Notes under the pieces: model-generated
Told to the model about the DNA's origin: nothing
Database searches by the model: none
The model's input: the letters and a program-made list of their open reading frames with translations, nothing else
Part shown: piece after piece, positions 16,285-24,490 of the stretch
Layout of the letters: the number at the start of each line of letters is the position of its first letter
How positions within the stretch are numbered: position 1 is the first letter of the stretch
Assembly (NCBI GenBank): GCA_900555075.1
Contig: USJO01000008.1
Location: 1-40,798, forward strand
DNA length: 40,798 nucleotides
Reading direction: 5' to 3'
Source of the DNA: an uncultured Clostridium sp.
Lineage (GTDB): Bacteria; Bacillota; Clostridia; TANB77; CAG-508
Program-made: the position numbers and the translations under genes

Positions 16285-17331
16285 ATGAAGGAAAGAAAAA
16301 TTAAAAATGTTGAATCTACTTCTATAGGAAAAGTATCAAGAAAAAATGATGATGACATATATATAGGTGAAAACTTTGCAGCAGTTATTGATGGAGTTTC
16401 AAATAAAAGTTCAATAGAAATAAACGGGAAGGAAATTAGAATTGCAGGTATTATTACTGAAGCATTAAAGAAAATTGATAGGCCTTCTGCACCAACATAT
16501 GCAAAAGAATTAACATTTGAAGAGTTTGTTAAATACATAAATATGTATATTAGAAAATATTGTGAAAGATATAACATATCTTTAACTGATAAATTGCTAG
16601 AAGCAACAGGAGTAATATATTCAAAATTTTATAATCAAATATGGTTAGTTGGAGATTGTAGAGCTACCTATGATGATTGTGTAGTAGAGCATGAATTAAA
16701 GATAGATGAAGTCTATGCAAATATAAGAGTAGAAATTGTAAAAGCACTACTTAGAGATGGATATACAGAAGAAGAGCTGTTCGAAGAAGATTTTTCAAAA
16801 TCAATAATAGTAAAACCAGAAACTATACCTCAATATATTAAAGATGATGAAAAAGCAAGAAAACTACAAGAATACATAGCTGATACAATGTACCAGGCAT
16901 TATTGAAAAGTGGATTTTCAAAGGATGAAATAGAAGAACAAGGGTTGGCTCAAAAGTATAATAATCCAAAAAAACTTCAAGATTATTTAAAAAACAATCC
17001 TAATGCAGGTGAATATGGTTATGCTGTTTTTAATGGTATTAATACAGAGGTTAAAAACTGCATAGTACAAGATTTACCAAGCAACGTAAAGACAATAAAA
17101 CTATCTTCAGATGGTTTTCCAATAAGTTCATTAATGCAAAATAAAGACTTAGGCTATGCAATAAGAAGAAATAGAATATTAGCTAAAAAAGATCCGCTAA
17201 GCATAAAAGAAAATAAATCAGTAAAAAAAGCAGTAAGGCAAAGTGATAAGAGTAAATTTTTAGCAATGGATGATGCTTCCGCAGTTTGCATCGAAATTAA
17301 ACATATTGAAGAAAGAGATGATGAAAGATAG
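16285..17331 (+). CDS. PP2C-like (PPM) protein, probably a divergent Ser/Thr phosphatase
   Basis: The 348-residue protein shows the order of PPM motifs in weak form: VIDGVSNKSS (residues about 35), QIWLVGDCRA (about 115), TIKLSSDGFP (about 272) and DDASAVCIEI near the C-terminus. The first motif keeps the Asp-Gly metal site and the last keeps the Asp pair. A long insert (about 125-235), helical and acidic, separates the halves; it holds segments resembling each other around RDGYTEEELFEEDF and KSGFSKDEIEEQG. No membrane segment. GGAAGGA lies eight bases before the ATG. Its 3' end overlaps or abuts the yigZ start, so the two are coupled. The target is unknown. Confidence 0.7.
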   Translation: MKERKIKNVESTSIGKVSRKNDDDIYIGENFAAVIDGVSNKSSIEINGKEIRIAGIITEALKKIDRPSAPTYAKELTFEEFVKYINMYIRKYCERYNISLTDKLLEATGVIYSKFYNQIWLVGDCRATYDDCVVEHELKIDEVYANIRVEIVKALLRDGYTEEELFEEDFSKSIIVKPETIPQYIKDDEKARKLQEYIADTMYQALLKSGFSKDEIEEQGLAQKYNNPKKLQDYLKNNPNAGEYGYAVFNGINTEVKNCIVQDLPSNVKTIKLSSDGFPISSLMQNKDLGYAIRRNRILAKKDPLSIKENKSVKKAVRQSDKSKFLAMDDASAVCIEIKHIEERDDER

Positions 17332-17968
17332 AGGAACAAATTATTTTTAAAACAATAAAAGAAAACGTATCAGCAGAAATTGTAGAAAAAAAATCTAGAT
17401 TTATAGCTAATTTATTTTATGTAGAAAGCATAGAAGAAGCGGAGAACTACATAAAGCAAATAAAAAAGAAGCATAACGATGCTCGCCATAATTGTTTTGC
17501 ATATGCAATAGAAACAAATGAACGGAGGAATTGCCGTAAAATATAATGATGATGGAGAACCTCGGAGGAACTGCAGGAGCTCCAATGCTTAAAATTATAT
17601 TAGAACAAGGGCTATCAAACATTTTAGTAATTGTTACAAGATACTTTGGAGGAATACTTTTAGGCACAGGAGGATTAGTAAGAGCGTATTCTGGAGCCGT
17701 AGAAAAGGCTATTCAAAAAGCACAAATAATACAAAAAGCAAAAGGATATGAGGCAAAACTACAAATAGATTATAATTATTTAAACCCATTAAGATATTAT
17801 TTGGAGAAAATGAATATAAAAATAAAAAAAATAGAATATTCAGAGCAAATAGAGGTAACTATAGAAATATTAGAAGATATCTCAAAACAATTTACAAACA
17901 AATATAACAATAACAATTTTAAAATTTCAAAATTTGATATCTTAAAAGAAAAATTCGTTGAAATATAA
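17328..17968 (+). CDS. yigZ: YigZ/IMPACT family protein, read through +1 shifts at CGG 17523 and 17563
   Basis: Members share the IMPACT/UPF0029 N-terminal domain and a ferredoxin-like C-terminal domain; the function is poorly known. The joined frame gives about 212 residues, the family's normal size. Site 1 restores AIETNE-GGIAVKYNDDGEP; site 2, 40 bases later, restores DDGEP-GGTAGAPML, the family signature. The rest includes VTRYFGGILLGTGGLVRAYSG. The start is unresolved. After an in-frame TGA at 17322 there is no ATG, GTG or TTG before the conserved IIFKTIKENVSAEI. Candidates are ATA 17328 or ATT 17340, or ATG 17321 in another frame plus an extra shift. The gene begins within the stop region of the PP2C-like gene. 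Confidence 0.85.
17523..17525 (+). other. CGG +1 frameshift site 1 in yigZ
   Basis: Zero frame AAT GAA CGG AGG AAT stops at 17544. Skipping the C gives GAA GGA GGA ATT GCC. Confidence 0.85.
17563..17565 (+). other. CGG +1 frameshift site 2 in yigZ
   Basis: GAA CCT CGG AGG AAC becomes CCT GGA GGA ACT GCA GGA, restoring the signature that follows D-D-G-E-P. Two sites 40 bases apart in one gene need the same correction. Confidence 0.88.
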
Positions 17969-18008
17969 GGCAAAAACGGCAAAATTGGAAAAAATTTCAA
18001 AAAAGGTC

Positions 18009-18037
18009 TTGCATTATTAATAAAAACGTATTATAAT
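18009..18037 (+). promoter_or_regulatory. promoter of spo0A
   Basis: TTGCAT (18009-18014), 17 bases, TATAAT (18032-18037), 45 bases upstream of the start codon. Confidence 0.75.
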
Positions 18038-18040
18038 GCA

Positions 18041-18061
18041 AATTGTAAATATTTTACAATT
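18041..18061. promoter_or_regulatory. perfect inverted repeat between the spo0A -10 box and start
   Basis: AATTGTAAA-TAT-TTTACAATT, 9-bp arms. It lies three bases after the -10 box, covering the expected transcription start, so it could be an operator; a weak RNA hairpin is the alternative. Confidence 0.55.
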
Positions 18062-18082
18062 ATTTTTTAGGGAGGTATCAAA

Positions 18083-18904
18083 TTGAACGAGAAAATCACT
18101 ATTTTAATTGCAGATGACAATGCAGACTTTGTAGCAACTTTGGTAGAGCATTTAAGTAAAGAAAATGATATGGAGGTTATAGGAATAGCAAGAGATGGAA
18201 AAGAAGCTTGTGAAAAAGTGGCAAAACTTAAACCAGACCTTTTACTATTAGATGTTATAATGCCGTATCTAGATGGATTAGGAGTTTTAGAACAACTAAA
18301 CACATCAAAAACAGAAAAAATGCCAATATGTATAATGTTGTCAGCAGTTGGGCAAACAAAAATAACTCAAAAAGCAATTAGCTTAGGTGCAGAATATTAT
18401 GTAGTAAAACCATTTGATATTGAAGTACTAATAAATAGAATAAGAGATATTAAAAATTACAAACCAACACCAACATCTACAACAGAGAACTGTTATGTAA
18501 AAGAATCTAAAAAATACATAGAAATAAATGAAGTAAATAAAAAGAATCAAGAAAACTTAGAGGCATTGGTAACAAACGTAATCCATGAAATTGGGGTACC
18601 AGCACACATAAAAGGTTATCAATATTTAAGAGAAGCAATAATGATGGTGGTACAAAACATAGACATAATAAATCAAATAACAAAACAGCTATATCCGGAA
18701 ATAGCAGAAAAATACCATACAACACCATCAAGAGTAGAACGAGCAATACGTCATGCAATAGAGGTGGCCTGGTCAAGAGGCAAAAACGATGCAGTAGAAA
18801 ATATCTTTGGCTACACAATTTCAGCAAGCAAAGGAAAGCCAACAAATTCAGAATTTATTGCAATGATTGCTGATAAGTTAAGGTTAGAATTAAAAATAGC
18901 ATAA
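18083..18904 (+). CDS. spo0A: Spo0A, master response regulator of sporulation
   Basis: DNA-binding response regulator that, when phosphorylated, switches on sporulation and stationary-phase genes in Firmicutes. The 273-residue protein has a receiver domain with Asp11/Asp12, phospho-acceptor Asp57 (LLLLDVIMP) and Lys109 (VVKPFD). A variable linker (about 118-150) precedes the C-terminal Spo0A domain with the diagnostic TPSRVERAIRHAIEVAWSRG. The start is TTG 18083, seven bases after GGGAGGT. Its presence suggests descent from or membership among spore formers, although Spo0A alone does not prove sporulation. It is monocistronic, with its own promoter, a palindrome at the expected start site and a strong terminator. 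Confidence 0.97.
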   Translation: MNEKITILIADDNADFVATLVEHLSKENDMEVIGIARDGKEACEKVAKLKPDLLLLDVIMPYLDGLGVLEQLNTSKTEKMPICIMLSAVGQTKITQKAISLGAEYYVVKPFDIEVLINRIRDIKNYKPTPTSTTENCYVKESKKYIEINEVNKKNQENLEALVTNVIHEIGVPAHIKGYQYLREAIMMVVQNIDIINQITKQLYPEIAEKYHTTPSRVERAIRHAIEVAWSRGKNDAVENIFGYTISASKGKPTNSEFIAMIADKLRLELKIA

Positions 18905-18910
18905 AACAAC

Positions 18911-18942
18911 CCCAGAGTTTTGAAACTCTGGGAAATTTTTTA
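18911..18942 (+). terminator. rho-independent terminator of spo0A
   Basis: 10-bp stem CCCAGAGTTT / AAACTCTGGG with a 2-base loop, then AAATTTTTT. Confidence 0.92.
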
Positions 18943-19035
18943 GATGATTTAAGAAAATTTGCTCTTGCTTTTTGCCAAAACATTAGAGGCTAAAAACAAA
19001 ATGTTATAAAAAATGTACAAATTCAACTAAAAACA

Positions 19036-19064
19036 TTTACATAACTAAAAAAATATGATAAAAT
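19036..19064 (+). promoter_or_regulatory. promoter of the 73-residue gene
   Basis: TTTACA (19036-19041), 17 bases, TAAAAT (19059-19064), 51 bases upstream of the ATG. The preceding 18943-19035 holds nothing I can name. Confidence 0.65.
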
Positions 19065-19114
19065 ACAAATAATCTTTACCATTTGGGTATAAAAATATTA
19101 TTTGGAGGAATTTG

Positions 19115-19336
19115 ATGGAGAGTAAGAAAAAACTCTACGAAGTAGACAAAACTAACATATTTGTTCCTAATTCGAAGAAAAAACACAAGAAATATTTCGA
19201 CAATGAGCCAGAAATTGTCCGGCGCATTAGGAAATCAAAAACAAATCTCGTTTTTGTATTACTAACGGCAGAAGAAAAAGCTCTATTAGAAGCAAAAGGA
19301 TGCAAGTGCAGACGCACTTACAAAAATCCTCCTTGA
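19115..19336 (+). CDS. small basic protein of unknown function carrying an in-frame CGG
   Basis: A 73-residue open frame with GGAGG six bases before the ATG, its own promoter and its own terminator; no family is recognised. It is Lys-rich at the N-terminus, with a hydrophobic strand (TNLVFVLL) and a C-terminal GCKCRRTYKNPP. Codon use differs from its neighbours: CTC, TAC, TTC, GTC, ATC and two CGC. Codon 36 (19220-19222) is CGG. Read as Arg it gives EIVRRIRKSK and the full 73 residues; shifted +1, as in every conserved gene here, it gives IVGALGNQKQ and stops at 19265 after 50 residues. This is the only apparent exception to the window's CGG pattern. A non-coding RNA is also possible. Confidence 0.6.
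   Translation: MESKKKLYEVDKTNIFVPNSKKKHKKYFDNEPEIVRRIRKSKTNLVFVLLTAEEKALLEAKGCKCRRTYKNPP
19220..19222 (+). other. in-frame CGG in the small gene (exception or regulatory site)
   Basis: GTC CGG CGC ATT in the zero frame; a +1 shift reads GTC GGC GCA TTA and stops 15 codons on. Here the zero frame, not the shifted one, gives the longer product. Confidence 0.4.
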
Positions 19337-19389
19337 TAGAGGCTTACTAGCCTCTATGAAACCCCTACTAGTTTAAGTGGGGGTTTCTT
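19337..19389 (+). terminator. hairpin pair ending the small gene's transcript
   Basis: TAGAGGC / GCCTCTA (19337-19356) right after the stop, then AAACCCC / GGGGTTT (19359-19386) followed by TCTTAATT. The second is the likely terminator. Confidence 0.7.
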
Positions 19390-19452
19390 AATTATTACAA
19401 ATGGATATGTATTTAAGTGGGAGAAAATTTGATAGGCTGTGGTAGGAAAGTG

Positions 19453-19481
19453 TTGACTTTTCTAGTAATTGCATATAAAAT
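19453..19481 (+). promoter_or_regulatory. promoter of dxs
   Basis: TTGACT (19453-19458), 17 bases, TAAAAT (19476-19481), 23 bases before the start codon, giving a very short leader. Confidence 0.75.
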
Positions 19482-19489
19482 ATACTAGA
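19461..19489. promoter_or_regulatory. inverted repeat overlapping the dxs promoter
   Basis: TCTAGTA (19461-19467) and TACTAGA (19483-19489) flank the -10 box. The position suits a repressor site. Confidence 0.4.
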
Positions 19490-19503
19490 AGTGGAGGCAG
19501 AAT

Positions 19504-21357
19504 ATGAACAAAATATTGGAACAAATTAATTCACCAGAAGATTTAAGAAGGCTAAAAATGGTTGAAAAGAAAACCTTATGTAATGAAATTAGAAATGAAA
19601 TAATAGATGTAACTTCAAAAAATGGTGGGCATGTAGCATCAAATCTTGGTGTTGTTGAGCTTACAGTTGTACTTCATTCAGTGTTTAACACGCCAAAGGA
19701 TAAAATAATTTGGGATGTAGGTCATCAATGTTATGCACATAAAATTTTGACAGGAAGAAGACAAGAGTTTAAAACAATAAGGCAACTTGGAGGAATATCA
19801 GGCTTTCCCAAAATTTGTGAATCTGAATATGATAATTTTAATACAGGTCATAGTAGTACTTCAATTTCAGTTGCAACAGGTATGGCAAGAGCAAGAGATA
19901 TTCTGAAAGAGGATTATGAAGTTATTGCTGTAATTGGTGATGGCTCTTTAACTGGGGGTATGGCTTTAGAGGCTTTGAATGATGCAGGAAGCAGTAAAAC
20001 AAATATAAAAGTAATTTTAAACGATAATGAAATGAGTATATCAAAAAATGTGGGAGGAATACCACTATACTTAAGCAAAATAAGGACAAAAACTGGATAT
20101 ACAAGGTCAAATAGAAAAATAAAACAAATAACAAATAAAATTCCATTTATAGGAAAACCAATTGTAAGTTTTGCACATTATACAAAGCAAATAATCAAAA
20201 GGGCAGTGATTCACAATATGTATTTTGAGGATATAGGTTTTAAATATTTAGGTCCGGTAGATGGTCATGATATTAAAAAACTAGAAGACATTTTAGAAAG
20301 AAGCAAAAAAATAAAAGGACCTGTACTTATTCATGTTGTAACAAAAAAAGGTAAAGGATATAAACTAGCAGAAGAAAATCCGGATAAATTTCATGGGATT
20401 TCAGCATATAACAAAGAAACAGGAGAGACTAAAAGGGATAAAGACTATTCAAAGGTGTTTGGAAACAGGTTGATTGAATTAGCTAGAAAAGATGAAAAAA
20501 TAGTAGCTGTAACAGCTGCTATGAGAGATGGAACAGGACTTAAGGAATTTGCTGAAGAATTTCCAGACAGATTTTTTGATGTTGGAATTGCTGAGCAACA
20601 TGCTTTAGGCTTAATTGGAGGAATGGCAAAAGCAGGTTTAAAGCCAGTACTACCAATATATTCCTCATTTTTACAAAGAGGATATGACCAAATAGTACAT
20701 GATATAGCTTTATCAAACATACCGGTAACTGTGTGTATAGATAGGGCGGGAATTGTTGGAAATGATGGAGAAACACATCAAGGATTACTAGACTTATCTT
20801 TCTTATCATCGATACCAAATGTAGTTGTTATGGCTCCAAAAAATTTTGAAGAGCTAGAAAAAATGCTGGAATTTGGATTAAACTTAAACAAACCAGTATT
20901 TATAAGATATCCACGTGGTGGAGAAAATTATCAATTTGAGAACACAAAAAATATAGAATTTGGTAAAGCAGAGCTAATACAAGAGGGGACAGATTTAAGC
21001 TTAATTGCAATAGGTAAAATGGTAGGAAGGGCAAAGGAAGTAGCCAACTTACTTTCAGAAAAGAGTATTGAAATAATAAATGCAAGATTTTTAAAACCAT
21101 TAGATAAAAAAACAATACTCAAATCAATAGAAAAAACAGGGCAAGTTATAACATTAGAGGATAACCTTCTAAAAGGAGGACTTGGCTCTGCCGTAATAGA
21201 ATCAGTAAATAATAGTAGACTTAAAAATATAAAGGTTCAAACTTTTGGCTATAATGACATTTTTGTAGAACATGGAAAAGTGAAAGAAGTAGAAGAAAAA
21301 TATGGTTTGACAGCAGAAAAAATTTCCGAAAACGTCTTTACATTTACGGAAATCTGA
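19504..21357 (+). CDS. dxs: 1-deoxy-D-xylulose-5-phosphate synthase
   Basis: First enzyme of the MEP isoprenoid pathway; condenses pyruvate and glyceraldehyde 3-phosphate using thiamine diphosphate, in the cytosol. Length 617 residues is typical. Visible are DVGHQCYAHKILTGR near residue 76, the TPP motif GDGSLTGGMALEALND near 146, the substrate-site HGISAY, the transketolase pyrimidine domain with EQHALGLIGGMAKAG near 363, RAGIVGNDGETHQG, and the C-terminal domain. GTGGAGG precedes the ATG. PPDK follows after 48 bases with its own ribosome site. It has no in-frame CGG. Confidence 0.97.
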   Translation: MNKILEQINSPEDLRRLKMVEKKTLCNEIRNEIIDVTSKNGGHVASNLGVVELTVVLHSVFNTPKDKIIWDVGHQCYAHKILTGRRQEFKTIRQLGGISGFPKICESEYDNFNTGHSSTSISVATGMARARDILKEDYEVIAVIGDGSLTGGMALEALNDAGSSKTNIKVILNDNEMSISKNVGGIPLYLSKIRTKTGYTRSNRKIKQITNKIPFIGKPIVSFAHYTKQIIKRAVIHNMYFEDIGFKYLGPVDGHDIKKLEDILERSKKIKGPVLIHVVTKKGKGYKLAEENPDKFHGISAYNKETGETKRDKDYSKVFGNRLIELARKDEKIVAVTAAMRDGTGLKEFAEEFPDRFFDVGIAEQHALGLIGGMAKAGLKPVLPIYSSFLQRGYDQIVHDIALSNIPVTVCIDRAGIVGNDGETHQGLLDLSFLSSIPNVVVMAPKNFEELEKMLEFGLNLNKPVFIRYPRGGENYQFENTKNIEFGKAELIQEGTDLSLIAIGKMVGRAKEVANLLSEKSIEIINARFLKPLDKKTILKSIEKTGQVITLEDNLLKGGLGSAVIESVNNSRLKNIKVQTFGYNDIFVEHGKVKEVEEKYGLTAEKISENVFTFTEI

Positions 21358-21405
21358 GATATAATATATCAGTAATTTTATAAAGATGAAAGGAAGGAAT
21401 AATTT

Positions 21406-24045
21406 ATGAGCAAAAAGTACGTATACCTTTTTAAAGAAGGAAATGCAAATATGCGTGAATTATTAGGTGGAAAAGGTGCTAATTTAGCAGAAATGACAAA
21501 TTTAGGCTTGCCAATCCCACAAGGATTTACAGTTACAACAGAGGCATGTACAGAATACTATAATGACGGTAAAAAAATAAATGAAGAAATTCAAGAACAA
21601 ATCTTTGCCGCATTAAAGAAATTAGAAGAAATGCAAGGGAAAAAATTTGGAGACAATAATGATCCACTATTAGTATCAGTAAGAAGCGGTGCTAGAGCAT
21701 CAATGCCTGGTATGATGGATACAATATTAAATTTAGGTTTAAATGATGTTGCAGTTGAAGGCTTTGCAGCAAAAACAGGAAATCCAAGATTCGCATATGA
21801 TTCATACAGAAGATTTATTCAAATGTATTCAGATGTTGTTATGGAGGTTCCAAAATCATTTTTTGAAAAAATAATAGATGAATTAAAAGTAGAAAAAGGA
21901 GTTCACTTTGATACAGAATTAACAACAGAAGACCTAAAAGAACTAGTAAAGAGATTTAAAGCTGTTTACAAAGAGAATATGAAGGGAGAAGAATTCCCAC
22001 AAGATCCAGTAGAACAATTAATGGGAGCTGTTAAAGCTGTATTTAGAAGCTGGGACAACCCAAGAGCTATAGTTTACAGAAGAATGAATGATATACCAGG
22101 AGACTGGGGAACCGCTGTAAACGTACAAGCTATGGTATTTGGAAATATGGGAGAAACATCTGGAACAGGTGTTGCATTTACACGTAACCCATCAACAGGA
22201 GAAAAAGGAATATATGGTGAATATTTAATCAATGCACAAGGTGAAGACGTTGTTGCAGGTGTTAGAACGCCACAACCAATATCAAAACTAGCAGAAGATT
22301 TACCAGAATGTTATAAAGAATTTATGGAAATAGCAACAAAACTTGAAAATCACTATCGTGATATGCAAGATATGGAATTCACAATCCAAGAAGGAAAACT
22401 ATACTTCTTACAAACAAGAAATGGAAAGAGAACAGCTCCAGCAGCTATAAACATTGCTTGTGACTTAGTTGATGAAGGAATGATAGATGAAAAAGAAGCA
22501 GTTTTAAGAATAGATGCTAAATCTTTAGACCAATTATTACACCCAACATTTGATAAAGAAAGCTTAAAGGCAGGAGAAGTAATAGGAGAAGCATTGCCAG
22601 CATCACCAGGAGCAGCAGCAGGTAAAGTAGTATTTACAGCTGAAGAAGCAAAAAATTTAGGAAAAGGTGGAAAAGGTGAAAGAGTAGTATTAGTAAGACT
22701 AGAAACAACACCAGAAGATATTGAAGGTATGGTAGCATCTCAAGGTATATTAACAGTTCGTGGTGGTATGACATCACATGCAGCTGTTGTTGCACGTGGT
22801 ATGGGAACATGCTGTGTATCAGGTTGTGGAGAAATCAAAATAGATGAAGAAGCTAAGAAATTTGAACTTGGTGGATACACATTCCATGAAGGAGACTATA
22901 TTTCATTAGATGGAACAACAGGAAAAATCTACAAAGGAGACATCAAAACAGTTGAAGCATCAGTTAGTGGAAACTTTGGAAGAATAATGGCTTGGGCAGA
23001 CAAATATAGAAAACTTGGAGTTAGAACAAATGCAGATAACCCAAGAGACACAAAAAATGCTGTTCATTTAGGAGCAGAAGGTATAGGACTTTGCCGTACA
23101 GAGCATATGTTCTTCGAAGAAGACAGAATACCAAAAATAAGAAAAATGATATTAGCAGAAACAGTGGAAGCTCGTGAAGCTGCACTTAATGAATTAATAC
23201 CATTCCAAAAAGGTGATTTCAAAGCAATGTACAAAGAGCTAAAGGGACTACCAATGACAGTACGTTACTTAGACCCACCTCTACATGAATTTTTACCTAC
23301 AGAGGAAGAAGATATAATTGCATTAGCTAAAGATATGGGTGTAACAGTAGAACATCTAAAAGCAAAATGTGCGGAGCTACATGAGTTTAACCCAATGATG
23401 GGACACAGAGGATGCCGTTTAGCAGTAACATATCCAGAAATAGCCAAAATGCAAACAAGAGCATTAATGGAGGCAGCTATAGAAGTTAAAGAAGAAGAAG
23501 GATACGATATTGTTCCAGAAATAATGATTCCATTAGTAGGAGAAAAGAAAGAATTAAAATTTGTAAAAGATATAGTAGTAGAAGTAGCAGAACAAGTAAA
23601 AAAAGAAAAAGGATCAGATATGAAGTATCATATTGGTACAATGGTTGAAATACCAAGAGCTGCACTTTTAGCTAACGAAGTAGCAGAAGAAGCTGAATTC
23701 TTCTCATTTGGAACAAACGACTTAACACAAATGACATTTGGATTTAGCCGTGACGATGCAGGAAAATTCTTAGACGCATACTACAAAGCAAAAATATATG
23801 AATCAGATCCTTTTGCAAAACTAGACCAAAACGGTGTAGGACAATTAGTTAGAATGGCTGTAGAAAAAGGAAAAGCAACAAGACCAGACATAAAACTTGG
23901 AATATGTGGAGAACATGGTGGAGAACCATCAAGTGTTGAATTCTGCCACAACATAGGATTAACTTATGTATCATGCTCACCATTCAGAGTTCCAATTGCG
24001 AGATTAGCAGCAGCACAAGCAGCAATCAAAAATCCAAAAGAATAA
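21406..24045 (+). CDS. ppdK: pyruvate, phosphate dikinase
   Basis: Cytosolic enzyme that interconverts pyruvate, ATP and phosphate with PEP, AMP and PPi; in anaerobes it often works in glycolysis. The 879-residue length is full. Order: ATP-grasp part (LFKEGNANMRELLGGKGANL; VSVRSGARASMPGMMDTILN), swivelling phospho-His domain with His458 in GGMTSHAAVVARG, and the PEP/pyruvate barrel (GLCRTEHMFF, GTMVEIPRAAL, FGTNDLTQMTFG, CGEHGGEP). Codon use has more CGT than neighbours, as expected for a highly expressed gene, and no in-frame CGG. Confidence 0.98.
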   Translation: MSKKYVYLFKEGNANMRELLGGKGANLAEMTNLGLPIPQGFTVTTEACTEYYNDGKKINEEIQEQIFAALKKLEEMQGKKFGDNNDPLLVSVRSGARASMPGMMDTILNLGLNDVAVEGFAAKTGNPRFAYDSYRRFIQMYSDVVMEVPKSFFEKIIDELKVEKGVHFDTELTTEDLKELVKRFKAVYKENMKGEEFPQDPVEQLMGAVKAVFRSWDNPRAIVYRRMNDIPGDWGTAVNVQAMVFGNMGETSGTGVAFTRNPSTGEKGIYGEYLINAQGEDVVAGVRTPQPISKLAEDLPECYKEFMEIATKLENHYRDMQDMEFTIQEGKLYFLQTRNGKRTAPAAINIACDLVDEGMIDEKEAVLRIDAKSLDQLLHPTFDKESLKAGEVIGEALPASPGAAAGKVVFTAEEAKNLGKGGKGERVVLVRLETTPEDIEGMVASQGILTVRGGMTSHAAVVARGMGTCCVSGCGEIKIDEEAKKFELGGYTFHEGDYISLDGTTGKIYKGDIKTVEASVSGNFGRIMAWADKYRKLGVRTNADNPRDTKNAVHLGAEGIGLCRTEHMFFEEDRIPKIRKMILAETVEAREAALNELIPFQKGDFKAMYKELKGLPMTVRYLDPPLHEFLPTEEEDIIALAKDMGVTVEHLKAKCAELHEFNPMMGHRGCRLAVTYPEIAKMQTRALMEAAIEVKEEEGYDIVPEIMIPLVGEKKELKFVKDIVVEVAEQVKKEKGSDMKYHIGTMVEIPRAALLANEVAEEAEFFSFGTNDLTQMTFGFSRDDAGKFLDAYYKAKIYESDPFAKLDQNGVGQLVRMAVEKGKATRPDIKLGICGEHGGEPSSVEFCHNIGLTYVSCSPFRVPIARLAAAQAAIKNPKE

Positions 24046-24053
24046 ACAAACGT

Positions 24054-24078
24054 AGGAGCGACCATTGGGGGCGCTCCT
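24054..24078 (+). terminator. hairpin after ppdK
   Basis: AGGAGCG / CGCTCCT with an 11-base loop; only TT follows before GAAAAAAAA, so termination strength is uncertain. Confidence 0.55.
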
Positions 24079-24111
24079 TTGAAAAAAAATTACAAAAAAT
24101 CAAAAAAACTA

Positions 24112-24140
24112 TTGACATTTAAAAAAAAATGGTTTATAAT
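24112..24140 (+). promoter_or_regulatory. consensus promoter of tRNA-Gly
   Basis: TTGACA (24112-24117), 17 bases, TATAAT (24135-24140), 20 bases upstream of the tRNA. Confidence 0.9.
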
Positions 24141-24160
24141 AACAAACTGTGAGTGGAAAT

Positions 24161-24234
<74 letters not shown>

Positions 24235-24356
24235 AAGTGTGACTAAAGTTGCAATAAATAATTAATAGTGAAAAATGAATAATGAATAATTATCCATTTT
24301 TTTTTATACCTATAATTTATTTGAAACGTTACAAATAAGATTTTTTTAAAAATAAC

Positions 24357-24385
24357 TTGACAAAATATTCCATAACTATTAAAAT
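24357..24385 (+). promoter_or_regulatory. distal promoter of the T4SS-like cluster
   Basis: TTGACA (24357-24362), 17 bases, TAAAAT (24380-24385). Confidence 0.7.
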
Positions 24386-24429
24386 ATAGTTAAAAATAAA
24401 GAAAAATATTACAAAATCAACATAAAAAG

Positions 24430-24458
24430 TTGCAAGAATTGTAAAAAAATGCTATAAT
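24430..24458 (+). promoter_or_regulatory. proximal promoter of the T4SS-like cluster
   Basis: TTGCAA (24430-24435), 17 bases, TATAAT (24453-24458), 32 bases before the first pilin-like gene. It forms a tandem pair with the distal promoter. Confidence 0.7.
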
Positions 24459-24490
24459 AATATTGATATATCTTTGGAGGTGCTGAAGAA

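Noticed and set aside
19036..19389. tmRNA, 6S or another known structured RNA at the small gene
   Set aside because: No hallmark sequences of these RNAs were recognised; the RBS and open frame favour a protein, though RNA is not excluded.
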